Positions 50,464 through 59,770 of a stretch of 64,000 bases of DNA are shown here, in pieces. Location: positions 2,356,001 to 2,420,000 of the forward strand of contig NZ_CP014275.1 in the NCBI RefSeq assembly GCF_001578105.1. Direction: 5' to 3'. Position numbers and translations under genes: made by a program. This DNA is from Martelella sp. AD-3. Its GTDB lineage: Bacteria; Pseudomonadota; Alphaproteobacteria; Rhizobiales; Rhizobiaceae. The notes below the pieces were generated by a model. It saw nothing but the letters and a program-made list of their open reading frames with translations, did no database searches and was not told the origin of the DNA. Within the stretch, counting starts at the first letter, position 1. Each line of letters starts with the position of its first letter.

Positions 50464-51291
50464 TCAGACCGGGAAATAGCGGACATAGGCGAAGGCCGCG
50501 CCGTCGGGCGCCCAGTTGGGCGAATTCATCGTGCCCTGCCCCCCGAAGAGCGAGAAAAGCGTCGTCAGATTGCCGCCGTCGGGGTCCATCACGCGCAGGC
50601 GGACATTCTTGTCGCGCGGATGGTCGAAGACATCCGGCTCATAGGAAATCAGGATCACCCGATCATTCTTTGGCGAGGGATGGGCGAACCAGTTGCCGGC
50701 ATTGTCGAATGTCACCTGCTCAAGCCCGGTGCCATCGGGATGGATGCGCCAGATCTGCATCAGGCCGGTGCGCGAGGAGTTGAAGTAGATCCATTCTCCG
50801 TCGAAACTGTAGTCCGGCCCGTCATTGCGGCCTTCACCGTGGGTCAGACGGGTTTCCTCGCCGCCTTCGGCTGCAATCGTGTAGATGTCGAAGACGTCGT
50901 CACGAATCCCGCAATAGGCAAAGCGGGCGCCGTCCGGCGACCAGCCGTGCCAGTAGGACGGCAGGTTGCGCGTCACCAGCTTCGGTGCGCCGCCCGACGC
51001 CGGCAGCGTGTAGATCGCCGATTTGCCGAATTCGCACTTGTCGGAGATCGCGATCGTCTTGCCATCCGGCGAAATGCCGTGGTCGTTGTTGCACTGTTCG
51101 GCAAAGCCGGTGTCGATCGTCTCGAGACGCGGCGCGCCCTCCAGCGGCAGGCGGTACATCAGCCCGTCGCTGTTGACCATCAGAAAGCGCCCGTCCGGCG
51201 ACCAGTTGGGCGCCTCGATCAGGTCTTCAGACTGAAACACCACGCGCTGTTCGCCCGTGGCGACGTCATAAATCTCGACTGAGCTTCTCAT
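50464..51291 (-). CDS. TolB-like WD40/PD40 beta-propeller protein
   Basis: 275 aa, cytoplasmic (no signal peptide). Repeats of the PD40 pattern: APNWSPDGRFLMVNSDG, NDHGISPDGKTIAISDK, WHGWSPDGARFAYCGI, GPDYSFDGEWIYFNSS and a final NSPNWAPDGAAFAYV. It lacks the TolB N-terminal domain and is not in a tol operon. Function unknown. Confidence 0.85.
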   Translation of the reverse strand: MRSSVEIYDVATGEQRVVFQSEDLIEAPNWSPDGRFLMVNSDGLMYRLPLEGAPRLETIDTGFAEQCNNDHGISPDGKTIAISDKCEFGKSAIYTLPASGGAPKLVTRNLPSYWHGWSPDGARFAYCGIRDDVFDIYTIAAEGGEETRLTHGEGRNDGPDYSFDGEWIYFNSSRTGLMQIWRIHPDGTGLEQVTFDNAGNWFAHPSPKNDRVILISYEPDVFDHPRDKNVRLRVMDPDGGNLTTLFSLFGGQGTMNSPNWAPDGAAFAYVRYFPV

Positions 51292-51316
51292 ATGCCCCTC
51301 CCCGGCCCCGGCGATA

Positions 51317-52975
51317 CTACCGATCGCGAAAGCGGTTGGTGATCGGGTAACGCCGGTCGCGGCCGAAATTCTTGCGCGTGATCTTCACGCCGGGCGCGGA
51401 CTGGCGTCGCTTGTATTCGGCGATGTAGAGCAGATGTTCGATCCGGTGCACCGTTTCCGCGTCATGCCCGCGCGCAACGATCGCCTCCACGGACATCTCG
51501 CGCTCCACCAGGCATTCAAGGATGTCATCAAGCACCGGATAGGGCGGCAGCGAATCCTGGTCCGTCTGGTTCGGCCTGAGTTCCGCGGACGGCGTCTTGT
51601 CGATGATGTTCTGCGGAATGACGTTCGTCTCCGGCCCGTGCATGCCTTCCGGCCGCTCGGTGTTGCGCCATGCGGCAACGGCGTAAACCTGCATCTTGTA
51701 GAGGTCCTTGATCGGGTTGAAGCCGCCGTTCATATCGCCGTAGAGCGTCGCATAGCCGACCGACATTTCCGACTTGTTGCCCGTCGTCACCACCATGGCG
51801 CCGAACTTGTTCGAAATCGCCATCAGGATCGTGCCGCGCGTGCGGCTTTGCAGGTTTTCCTCGGTGATCCCTTCCTCGGTGCCCTCGAACATGGTCTCCA
51901 GCGCGGAGAGGAAACCGGTGACCGGCTCCTCGATCGCGACAACATCATAGCGGCAGCCAAGGGCCTCGGCGCAGGCCGCGGCATCGGAGAGCGATTCCTC
52001 CGAGGTGTAGCGATAGGGCAGCATCACGCAGTGCACGCGTTCCGCGCCGAGCGCATCAACGGCAATCGCGGCACAGATTGCCGAGTCGATGCCCCCGGAA
52101 AGGCCGAGCACCACGCTCTTGAAGCCGTTCTTGTTCACATAGTCGGCAAAGCCGAGCACGCAGGCGCGGTAGTCGGAGGCCTCGCCGATCGGCAGCGCCG
52201 CGACCTTGCCGCCGACAATGCGCCAGCCGTCCTCGCCGCGTTCCCATTCGGAGACTGTGATATCCTCGACGAACTGCGGCATCTGGAAGGCGAGCGTCCT
52301 GTCGGCGTTGAAGCCGAAGCTGCCGCCGTCGAAGACCAGTTCGTCCTGACCGCCGAGCGTATTGAGATAGACGAGCGGAAGCCCGGTCTCGATCACCTGC
52401 TTCAGCACCACCTGGTGGCGCACGTCGACCTTGCCGCGATAATAGGGCGAGCCGTTGGGCGACAGAAGCAGTTCCGCGCCGCTTTCGGCGAGCGTTTCGC
52501 ACACGCCGAGATCGCCCCAGATATCCTCGCAGATCGGTATGCCGATCCTGACGCCGCGGAAATTCACCGGCCCCGGCATTTCGCCCGGCACGAAGACGCG
52601 CTTTTCGTCAAATTCGCCATAGTTCGGCAGATCGACCTTGTCGCGGATGGCGATGATCTCGCCGCCGTCCAGCACCGCGACGGAATTGTGACGCCCGGTC
52701 TCGCCCTTGCGCGGATAGCCGACGATCACGCCCGGGCCGCCGTCTGCGGTATCGGCCGCAAGCGCCTCGACAGCCTTCTGGCAGGCGGCAAGAAAGGCCG
52801 GCTTCATCACCAGGTCTTCCGGCTGGTAGCCGGAGATGAAGAGCTCGGTGGACAACACCAGATCCGCGCCAGCCTGTGCGGCCTTCCTGCGCGCGGCGCG
52901 CAGCTTCTCAAGATTGCCGGCGATATCGCCGACCGTCGGGTTGAGCTGGGCGAGAGCGATTTTGAGGCTGTCCAT
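51317..52975 (-). CDS. nadE: Glutamine-dependent NAD+ synthetase
   Basis: 552 aa from ATG 52975 (AAGGTGG). N-terminal nitrilase-fold glutaminase with Glu44 (LSTELFISGY) and the catalytic Cys in IGIPICEDIW; C-terminal synthetase with the PP-loop VLGLSGGIDSAICA. Makes NAD+ from deamido-NAD+. An open frame further upstream to 53197 runs through a repeat and is not coding. Confidence 0.94.
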   Translation of the reverse strand: MDSLKIALAQLNPTVGDIAGNLEKLRAARRKAAQAGADLVLSTELFISGYQPEDLVMKPAFLAACQKAVEALAADTADGGPGVIVGYPRKGETGRHNSVAVLDGGEIIAIRDKVDLPNYGEFDEKRVFVPGEMPGPVNFRGVRIGIPICEDIWGDLGVCETLAESGAELLLSPNGSPYYRGKVDVRHQVVLKQVIETGLPLVYLNTLGGQDELVFDGGSFGFNADRTLAFQMPQFVEDITVSEWERGEDGWRIVGGKVAALPIGEASDYRACVLGFADYVNKNGFKSVVLGLSGGIDSAICAAIAVDALGAERVHCVMLPYRYTSEESLSDAAACAEALGCRYDVVAIEEPVTGFLSALETMFEGTEEGITEENLQSRTRGTILMAISNKFGAMVVTTGNKSEMSVGYATLYGDMNGGFNPIKDLYKMQVYAVAAWRNTERPEGMHGPETNVIPQNIIDKTPSAELRPNQTDQDSLPPYPVLDDILECLVEREMSVEAIVARGHDAETVHRIEHLLYIAEYKRRQSAPGVKITRKNFGRDRRYPITNRFRDR

Positions 52976-53084
52976 GGCAATTCCACCTTTCAGGTCCGAC
53001 GAGGGATGGACACCATGTTTTGGCGGAAAAATCAAACGCGAAAAGAGCGACAGCGTGAATAAGGTCCGGAGATGGGCTCTAACA

Positions 53085-53218
53085 CTCTCTCCCCTTGAGG
53101 GAGAGATGCCCCGACAGGGGCAGAGAGGGGTAACCCTCTCGGAAAATTCGGCTGGAGGGCTTGCGCCCTTTACCCCTCTCTGTCGCTTCCGCGACATCTC
53201 CCCCTCAAGGGGGGAGAT
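53085..53218. repeat. Long imperfect inverted repeat between nadE and aroF
   Basis: Arms 53085-53131 and 53172-53218 are about 47 bases each and mostly complementary, with CTCTCCCCTTGAGGGAGAG- and GGCAGAGAGGGG-type segments. It lies in the 52976-53297 gap, which has no gene. Similar elements recur in Rhizobiales genomes. Confidence 0.6.
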
Positions 53219-53297
53219 TATTGGGGGCTATGCGGCGATGTGCCGGACAAGCGGCGCATCATCAAGCGTGTGCAAATCCGGGATTTGCCGAACGACC

Positions 53298-54677
53298 TTA
53301 CTCGTTGATCGCCAGCTTCTTTTCCTCATATGCCGTCTTCATCCGCTCGGCGAGCAGGAAGGCGAGTTCCAGCGCCTGGTCGGCGTTGAGACGCGGGTCG
53401 CAATGGGTGTGGTAGCGGTCGTGCAGGTCCTCGCCGGTCAGCGCCCAGGCGCCGCCGGTGCATTCCGTCACGTTCTTGCCCGTCATCTCGATATGGATGC
53501 CGCCCGGATAGCTGCCTTCGGCGCGGTGGATCTGGAAGAAGCTTTCGACTTCCGAGAGAATCCGCTCGAAGGGCCGCGTCTTGTAGGAGTTGAGCGTGAT
53601 CGTGTTGCCATGCATCGGATCGCAGGACCAGACAACCTTCCTGCCCTCGCGCTCGACGGCGCGGATGAGGCGCGGCAGATGATCGGCGACCTTGTCATGG
53701 CCGAAACGGCAGATCAACGTCAGGCGTCCGGCTTCGTTTTCAGGGTTCAACCTGTCAATCAGCCGCAGCAGGTCATCCTCGGCAAGCGAGGGGCCGCATT
53801 TGAGGCCGAGCGGGTTCTTGATGCCGCGCACATATTCGATATGGGCATGATCGGCCTGGCGCGTGCGATCGCCGACCCAGATCATGTGGCCGGATGTGGC
53901 GTACCAGTCGCCGGACGTAGAATCGACGCGCGTCAGCGCTTCCTCATAGCCAAGAAGAAGCGCTTCATGGCTGGTGAAGAAATCGGTCTCGCTCAGCGCG
54001 TGGTTTTCCGCCGCCGTAATGCCGATGGCGCGCATGAAGGACATGGTCTCCGACAGCCGGTCGGCGAGCTTCTGGTAGCGCTCGCCCTGGGGGCTGTCCT
54101 TGACGAAGCCGAGCATCCACTGATGCACGTTTTCCAGATTGGCATAGCCGCCCATGGAAAAGGCGCGCAGAAGGTTCAGCGTCGCGGCCGACTGGCGATA
54201 GGCCATCAGCTGGCGCTGCGGATCGGGAACGCGCGCTTCCTCGGTGAAATCGATGCCGTTGATGATATCGCCGCGATAGCTCGGCAGCGTCACGCCGTTG
54301 ATCGTTTCATTCGGCGAGGAACGCGGCTTGGCGAACTGGCCGGCAATGCGGCCGACCTTGACGACAGGTTGCTGCGCGCCGAAGGTCAGCACGACAGCCA
54401 TCTGCAGGAAGGCGCGGAAGAAGTCGCGGATCGTGTCGGCGCCGTGTTCGGCGAAGCTCTCGGCGCAATCGCCGCCCTGCAGCAGAAAACCGCGCCCCTC
54501 GGCGACTTCGCCGAGCGCGCGCTTCAACCGCCGCGCCTCGCCGGCAAACACCAGCGGCGGATAGGTCGCGAGCGCTGCCTCAGCCTCGGCGAGCTTCTCC
54601 GCATCAGGATAATCCGGCACCTGCAGAATGGGCTTCTTGCGCCAGCTACCCGGTGTCCAGTTCGTTGCACTATCCAT
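53298..54677 (-). CDS. aroF: Class II DAHP synthase
   Basis: 459 aa from ATG 54677 (AGGTGG upstream). First step of the shikimate pathway: PEP + erythrose 4-phosphate. Plant-type class II features: [31 protein letters not shown] (metal-binding Cys), [15 protein letters not shown] and [11 protein letters not shown]. Regulation by aromatic amino acids is possible but not visible. Confidence 0.93.
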   Translation of the reverse strand: MDSATNWTPGSWRKKPILQVPDYPDAEKLAEAEAALATYPPLVFAGEARRLKRALGEVAEGRGFLLQGGDCAESFAEHGADTIRDFFRAFLQMAVVLTFGAQQPVVKVGRIAGQFAKPRSSPNETINGVTLPSYRGDIINGIDFTEEARVPDPQRQLMAYRQSAATLNLLRAFSMGGYANLENVHQWMLGFVKDSPQGERYQKLADRLSETMSFMRAIGITAAENHALSETDFFTSHEALLLGYEEALTRVDSTSGDWYATSGHMIWVGDRTRQADHAHIEYVRGIKNPLGLKCGPSLAEDDLLRLIDRLNPENEAGRLTLICRFGHDKVADHLPRLIRAVEREGRKVVWSCDPMHGNTITLNSYKTRPFERILSEVESFFQIHRAEGSYPGGIHIEMTGKNVTECTGGAWALTGEDLHDRYHTHCDPRLNADQALELAFLLAERMKTAYEEKKLAINE

Positions 54678-54781
54678 GTCGTCCACCTGTCCTTGCCGTC
54701 CGGCGGCGATCAGCCGGACATGCCTCACTCCCGATTTTGGCGCGCTTATAGACGTTTCTCGCTTTTTTGTATACCCGCGCG

Positions 54782-55645
54782 TCAACCGTCCGCGCGACCG
54801 GCAAGCAGGGCCTCGTTTTCCCGGAGGAAGGAGGCCAGGCGCTCGATCACGGTCCGCACCTCCGGACGGTGTCGGTCGTCGTCATTGGCGACGATGAAGA
54901 GCGGATGCGTCAGGTCCCCGATGATGCCGCCGATACGCTCAAGCACGGGGTTTGCGTCGCCGAGATGAACGGGCAGAACCCCCTGCCCGGCGCCGGCAAC
55001 AACAAGCCTCAGGAGCAGGTCTCGTTCCTCTGTCCAGGTGGTGATCGCCGATTCCCGGTTTTCGAAGACCCAGCGGTCGGAAGCCGAGACGGCCGCCCCC
55101 GTACCCATGGAAACCCATGGCGGGTCGTCTCCCGCAAGATCACGACGACGGTAGACCGCATAGGCCATGGACCCCGCGCGGCGCACCGCCAGATTGCCGC
55201 TGTCGGGCCTTGCCGCAAGCACTGCGACATCGGCCTCGCGAAAGGCGAGCGCCAGCGACGGCGCGGCCGCGGCAAGGCAGATGCGAAAGCCATCCTCCGG
55301 CCCCTTTATCCGAAGCACATGATCGGCTGCGAAACCCGCAAGCCAGCTGTCGACGGCAATCGACACCCAGGGCATGGCAAATGCCTCGCCATGCCAGTCG
55401 GCAATCGCGTCAGCCACCGCCTGCATGCCGCTGACGCGTTCGAACAGCACTTCGCCGTCATGGGCCAGCCGATAGCCGCGCTGGGAGCGCAGAAACAGCG
55501 AGCGTCCGAGCGTGCGCTCCAGCGCCAGCATGCGCCGGCCGATGGTCGGCGCGGACAAGCCCGTGCGCTGGGCCGCGGCGCTGAGGCCGCCGAGTTCCGC
55601 GACCACATGAAAAAGCTGAAGATCATCCCAATTCGGATCCGCCAT
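54782..55645 (-). CDS. LysR-family regulator
   Basis: 287 aa. N-terminal winged HTH (residues about 7-65, [35 protein letters not shown]) and a C-terminal periplasmic-binding-like domain with [20 protein letters not shown]. Divergent from the small gene at 55820, which could be a target, with a gap of about 175 bases. Confidence 0.9.
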   Translation of the reverse strand: MADPNWDDLQLFHVVAELGGLSAAAQRTGLSAPTIGRRMLALERTLGRSLFLRSQRGYRLAHDGEVLFERVSGMQAVADAIADWHGEAFAMPWVSIAVDSWLAGFAADHVLRIKGPEDGFRICLAAAAPSLALAFREADVAVLAARPDSGNLAVRRAGSMAYAVYRRRDLAGDDPPWVSMGTGAAVSASDRWVFENRESAITTWTEERDLLLRLVVAGAGQGVLPVHLGDANPVLERIGGIIGDLTHPLFIVANDDDRHRPEVRTVIERLASFLRENEALLAGRADG

Positions 55646-55819
55646 CGATGCCTGTTCCCGAAATTCGTGAATGCCCGCCCACTCTACACCAGCGGCGAAG
55701 GGGATGAACCGTTCACCGCTGAAACAGACACTTCATCCACGCTTCTACAGCCGCTGCCCGGAACCGCCTAGGTCTTGGAAGCACCAGAGAAACGGGTGCC
55801 GAACCGACGGGAGAACGAC

Positions 55820-55957
55820 ATGATCGACTGGCTTTCCATTGCTCGACGCGCGGAGTTCAAGCCGCGTCCCTCGCTTGCCGACCCGCTGGAGGGCGAAGAC
55901 TGGCGAGGGCACCTGTGGGCCGCCGCCCTCATCAGCCGGATCATGCGCCGGCGATAG
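55820..55957 (+). CDS. Small hypothetical protein (45 aa)
   Basis: ATG 55820 with GGGAGAACGAC upstream. Starts MIDWLSIARRAEFKPRPSLA and ends with an Arg-rich tail (SRIMRRR). Its position divergent from lysR suggests regulation by it. Probably real, given the ribosome site. Confidence 0.45.
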   Translation: MIDWLSIARRAEFKPRPSLADPLEGEDWRGHLWAAALISRIMRRR

Positions 55958-55995
55958 GCGACCCGGCGCTCACTGAAGCACCGGGCCGCCCGATA

Positions 55996-57384
55996 TCAGA
56001 CCCGCTCGCCGTTCTTCACCCGGTAGGAGGGCGTGTACATGGTCACGAGTTCCTCGGTCGCCGTCGGATGAACCGCCATGGTGCGGTCGAAATCATCCTT
56101 GGTGCAGCCGCCCTTCAGCGCCACGCCGATCAGCTGCGCCATCTCGCCGGCCTCATGACCGAGAATATGGGCGCCGACAACCTTGCGATCGGCGGCGTTG
56201 ACGATCAGCTTCATCACCGTCTTCTCGTCGCGGCCGGACAGCGTCGCCTTCATCGGCCGGAATTTCGCCAGATAGACTTCGAGCTCTTCATAGCGCTCGG
56301 CCGCAACATCTTCCGGAAGACCGACCGTGCCGATCTCGGGCTGCGAGAACACCGCCGTGGCGATCAGGTCATGGTCCGGTTTCGTCGGGTTGTCCTTGTA
56401 CTCGGTCTCGATGAAGCACATCGCCTCATGGATGGCGACCGGCGTCAACTGCACCCGGTCGGTCACATCGCCGAGCGCGTAGACATAGTCGACATTGGTC
56501 CGCGAATAGTCATCGACGACGATCGCGCCCTTCGCGTCTGTCTCGACGCCGATGGACTCAAGCCCGAGGCTCTTTGTGTTGGGCAGCCGGCCAAGCGCCA
56601 TCATCACCTTGTCGACGTTGAACACGTGCCCCTGCTTGGTCTCCGCCTTGAGACGCCCGTCGGCGGCCTGGGACACATCGAGAATGGTGTCGCGGCAGAC
56701 GACGCGAATACCCTTCTTCTCCATTGCCTCGCGCAAGTTCGTGCGCATGTCCATGTCGAAACCGCGCAGGATTTCCGGACCGCGATAGATCAGCGTCGTC
56801 TCGACGCCGAGGCCGTTGAAGATATTGGCGAATTCGACAGCGATATAGCCGCCGCCGGTGATCGCGATCGATTTCGGAAGCTCCTCCAGGTGGAAGGCTT
56901 CGTTGGAGGAAATGCACAGCTCCGAGCCCGGCATCTCCGGGTGCGGATTGGGTGCGCCGCCAACGGCGATCAGGATCTTCTCCGCCGTCACTTCCTGGCC
57001 CGAGGCGTTGAGGCGCAGGCGATGCGGCCCGATGATCTCGGCGCGGCTTTCCAGGATTTCGGCGCCGGCATTTTCCAGGCCCTTGCGGTAGAGCCCTTCA
57101 AGGCGTCCGATCTCCTTGTCCTTGGCGGCGATCAGGTCCGGCCAGGAGAAACGGCGCTCACCCACATGCCAGCCATAGCCCGCAGCGTCCTCGAAATGTT
57201 CCGGAAACTGTGACGCGTAGACGAAGAGTTTCTTCGGCACGCAGCCGCGAATGACGCAGGTGCCGCCGAAGCGGTATTCCTCGGCGATCGCCACCCGCTT
57301 GCCAAGCCCCGCTGCAAGCCGCGCGGCGCGCACGCCGCCCGATCCTCCGCCGATAACAAAAAGGTCAAAATCGTAATCGGACAT
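55996..57384 (-). CDS. gor: Glutathione-disulfide reductase
   Basis: 462 aa from ATG 57384. FAD motif VIGGGSGGVRAAR, redox pair Cys43/Cys48 (GGTCVIRGCVPKK), NADPH-binding domain with ITGGGYIAVEFANIF, and the active-site HPTATEE near the C-terminus. Keeps glutathione reduced in the cytosol. Cofactor choice NADPH is expected from the family. Confidence 0.94.
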   Translation of the reverse strand: MSDYDFDLFVIGGGSGGVRAARLAAGLGKRVAIAEEYRFGGTCVIRGCVPKKLFVYASQFPEHFEDAAGYGWHVGERRFSWPDLIAAKDKEIGRLEGLYRKGLENAGAEILESRAEIIGPHRLRLNASGQEVTAEKILIAVGGAPNPHPEMPGSELCISSNEAFHLEELPKSIAITGGGYIAVEFANIFNGLGVETTLIYRGPEILRGFDMDMRTNLREAMEKKGIRVVCRDTILDVSQAADGRLKAETKQGHVFNVDKVMMALGRLPNTKSLGLESIGVETDAKGAIVVDDYSRTNVDYVYALGDVTDRVQLTPVAIHEAMCFIETEYKDNPTKPDHDLIATAVFSQPEIGTVGLPEDVAAERYEELEVYLAKFRPMKATLSGRDEKTVMKLIVNAADRKVVGAHILGHEAGEMAQLIGVALKGGCTKDDFDRTMAVHPTATEELVTMYTPSYRVKNGERV

Positions 57385-57501
57385 CGGGAGGCTCCTTCTG
57401 GACGTCAAGGTTTTGGAAAAGGTCGGGCCTGAATATGGCAATTCGCACCGGAAAAAAAAGACCGAAGGCGAAGCGAGAGCGGACTTGGGACGAAAACGGC
57501 A

Positions 57502-57527
57502 AAGGGCGCGCCGAACGGCGCGCCCTT
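57502..57527 (-). terminator. Terminator downstream of the DUF2059 gene
   Basis: A 12-base palindromic stem AAGGGCGCGCCG / CGGCGCGCCCTT (57502-57513 and 57516-57527). On the minus strand it ends in CCCTTTGCCGTTTT. It follows the DUF2059 gene and precedes gor. Confidence 0.65.
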
Positions 57528-57551
57528 GAAGAAAAAATCACAGCGCGCCGA

Positions 57552-58085
57552 TTACTCGGCCGCCGGAGCCGAACCCGTCTGTTCAGCAATACGCGCGTTC
57601 AGTTCTTCCTGGGCCTGTTGATTGAGGTCGCGGGCGATGCCCCTTGCCCAGATGTCGCCGGCCTGGCTCAGTTCGCGCGCGGCGATCGGGCCGTACTGGA
57701 TGAACTTCTGGCCGAGATCGGAGCTGTAGAAATCCGCCAGCTTCTGCAATTCTTCCTCGGTGAAGATATTGGCATAGATCTGCGCGCCTTCGTTCTCGAG
57801 GTCGGCGCGGCGCGGCGCAAGCGCGATCGCCGTGTCCGTGACGACTTCATCGATCAGCGAATGATAGTTCGGATAGACCTGCGTCATCTGCGACTGCACG
57901 AGATCTGCCTGATTCGGCAGGATCTCGTCGAACTGCGAGTTGATGCCCAGCGCATTGAGGGCGGCCTTGGCTGCCGCCAGATGCTCGGGCGACACATCCT
58001 GCGCGGCAGCAACGGAAAAGGCGCCAAGTCCCATTACCGTGGCGGCGATGGCCACGGAACGGCCGATCTTGGTGTGAAATCTCAT
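57552..58085 (-). CDS. Exported DUF2059 protein
   Basis: 177 aa from ATG 58085. Signal peptide (residues 1-28, SVAIAATVMGLGAFSVAAA). DUF2059 pattern in IFTEEELQKLADFYSSDLGQ near residues 107-126. Periplasmic, role unknown. 13 bases after rpiA on the same strand, so probably co-transcribed. Confidence 0.85.
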   Translation of the reverse strand: MRFHTKIGRSVAIAATVMGLGAFSVAAAQDVSPEHLAAAKAALNALGINSQFDEILPNQADLVQSQMTQVYPNYHSLIDEVVTDTAIALAPRRADLENEGAQIYANIFTEEELQKLADFYSSDLGQKFIQYGPIAARELSQAGDIWARGIARDLNQQAQEELNARIAEQTGSAPAAE

Positions 58086-58098
58086 AAAGGACTCCTGT

Positions 58099-58797
58099 CT
58101 ACTCGGTTGCTTTGAGTGTGCGCACGCCACCGCCGGATGCCACGACGGCCAGCGTCGCTATATCGATAAACAGCCCGTGCTCCACAACGCCCGGGATGAT
58201 ATTGAGCGCCACGGAAAGAGCCTCTGCATCGGGAATGCGGCCAAATGATGCGTCGAGGATGTAATGCCCTCCATCGGTCATGAACGGGCCGTCGCCCGAG
58301 CGGCGCAGATCGAGCGACCCGGAAAGATCGAGGCGCGAGGCGGCCTTCTCGATTGCAATGCGCGTGGCGGCAAGTCCGAAGGGCATCACCTCGATCGGTA
58401 ACGGAAAGGCGCCGAGATGGTCGACCACCTTCGTCTCGTCGGCGATCACGATCATCGCCTTCGAGGCCGAGGCCACGATCTTTTCACGCAGCAGCGCGCC
58501 GCCGCCGCCCTTGATCAGGTTCAGCGAGGGATCGATCTCGTCGGCGCCGTCGATGGTCAGGTCAAGTTCGGGCGATTCGTCGAGCGACTTCAGCTCGATC
58601 CCGAGTTCGAGGCACTGGCGGGCCGTTGCTTCCGACGTCGGCACGCCGATGACGTTGAAGCCGTTCGCCACTTTCTCGCCGAGCAACGCGATGAATTCAC
58701 GCGCGGTACTGCCGGTTCCGATGCCGAGACGCATTCCGTCCTCGACGTATTCAAGCGCCGTTTCGGCGGCCTTGATCTTCAATTGACGCGCGTCCAT
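58099..58797 (-). CDS. rpiA: Ribose-5-phosphate isomerase A
   Basis: 232 aa. RpiA motifs: [36 protein letters not shown], and [10 protein letters not shown]. Interconverts ribose-5-phosphate and ribulose-5-phosphate in the pentose phosphate pathway. Full length with all loop residues present. Confidence 0.95.
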   Translation of the reverse strand: MDARQLKIKAAETALEYVEDGMRLGIGTGSTAREFIALLGEKVANGFNVIGVPTSEATARQCLELGIELKSLDESPELDLTIDGADEIDPSLNLIKGGGGALLREKIVASASKAMIVIADETKVVDHLGAFPLPIEVMPFGLAATRIAIEKAASRLDLSGSLDLRRSGDGPFMTDGGHYILDASFGRIPDAEALSVALNIIPGVVEHGLFIDIATLAVVASGGGVRTLKATE

Positions 58798-59022
58798 GCG
58801 TCACATGCTCCTTCTGATATACGCTAAGGTGTTTACACGCCACAGGCGCTAAACAAAAGTCCTTTTGCAGGAAGCCTCGGCTTCGGCTCTATTGAATAGC
58901 ATCGCAGCAAGGACACGAATATTGCAAACCACAATCGCGCGCAAACTTCGTGCCGATTGGCTGAGGACCGGCCTGCCCCTCCCGGACGCCGGCCGAAGCG
59001 CATCACCCCGGAAGGAAACCGA

Positions 59023-59697
59023 ATGTCATCTCCGCTCGTCATCTTCGATCTGGACGGAACGCTCGTCGACACCGCGCCCGACCTGATCGAGAGTCTCAAC
59101 CATGCCATCGCGCCGCAAGGCCTGCCGCCCTTCGATATATCGCAATTGCACCAGCTTGTCGGCAAGGGCGTGAAGGTCATGATCGAGCGGGCCTTCGCGT
59201 TGCGCGAGGCCGCGCTTGACGAAGAGACGTTTGAGGCCTGCTTCGACCGCTTCACCACCCACTACCGCGACGGCATGCCCGGCAAAAGCCGCCCCTATCC
59301 CGGCACGCGCGCGGCGCTCGATCGGCTGAAGGACGGGGGCTTCACGCTTGCCGTCTGCACCAACAAGCGCATGCCGCTGACCATGCCGCTTCTGACCAGT
59401 CTGGACCTTGCCGGCTATTTCGATGTCATCACCGGCGGCGACAGTTTCGAATACCGCAAGCCCGATCCGCGCCATGTCCTCGGCACCATCGCGCGCGCCG
59501 GCATGGACCCGCAAAACGCGGTGATGATCGGCGACAGCTCGAACGACATCGATGCCGCCAGGGGCGCCGACGTCGCCTCGGTGGCCGTTACCTTCGGCTA
59601 TGCCGACCGGCCGGTCGAAAGTCTTGGCGCGAACCGGTTGATCAGCCATTTCGACGAACTGACGGCAGCGCTCCTCGAAGAGGTTCTCGTCCGCTGA
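59023..59697 (+). CDS. gph: Phosphoglycolate phosphatase
   Basis: 224 aa from ATG 59023 (GGAAGGAAACCGA). HAD superfamily: motif I VIFDLDGTLVDTAPDL, motif II CTNKRM, Lys in RKPDPRHV, motif IV GDSSNDIDAARGA. Removes phosphoglycolate made by DNA repair or Rubisco oxygenation. Divergent from rpiA. Confidence 0.9.
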   Translation: MSSPLVIFDLDGTLVDTAPDLIESLNHAIAPQGLPPFDISQLHQLVGKGVKVMIERAFALREAALDEETFEACFDRFTTHYRDGMPGKSRPYPGTRAALDRLKDGGFTLAVCTNKRMPLTMPLLTSLDLAGYFDVITGGDSFEYRKPDPRHVLGTIARAGMDPQNAVMIGDSSNDIDAARGADVASVAVTFGYADRPVESLGANRLISHFDELTAALLEEVLVR

Positions 59698-59709
59698 AGC
59701 GGCAACGAA

Positions 59710-59741
59710 AAAGGCGCGCCGGGAGATCCGGGCGCGCCTTT
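59710..59741. terminator. Bidirectional intrinsic terminator
   Basis: Stem AAAGGCGCGCC (59710-59720) and GGCGCGCCTTT (59731-59741) between the convergent gph and L,D-transpeptidase genes. T-runs on both sides allow termination in both directions. Confidence 0.8.
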
Positions 59742-59770
59742 CCTTACAGACGTGTGGTTTTCCGAGCCGG

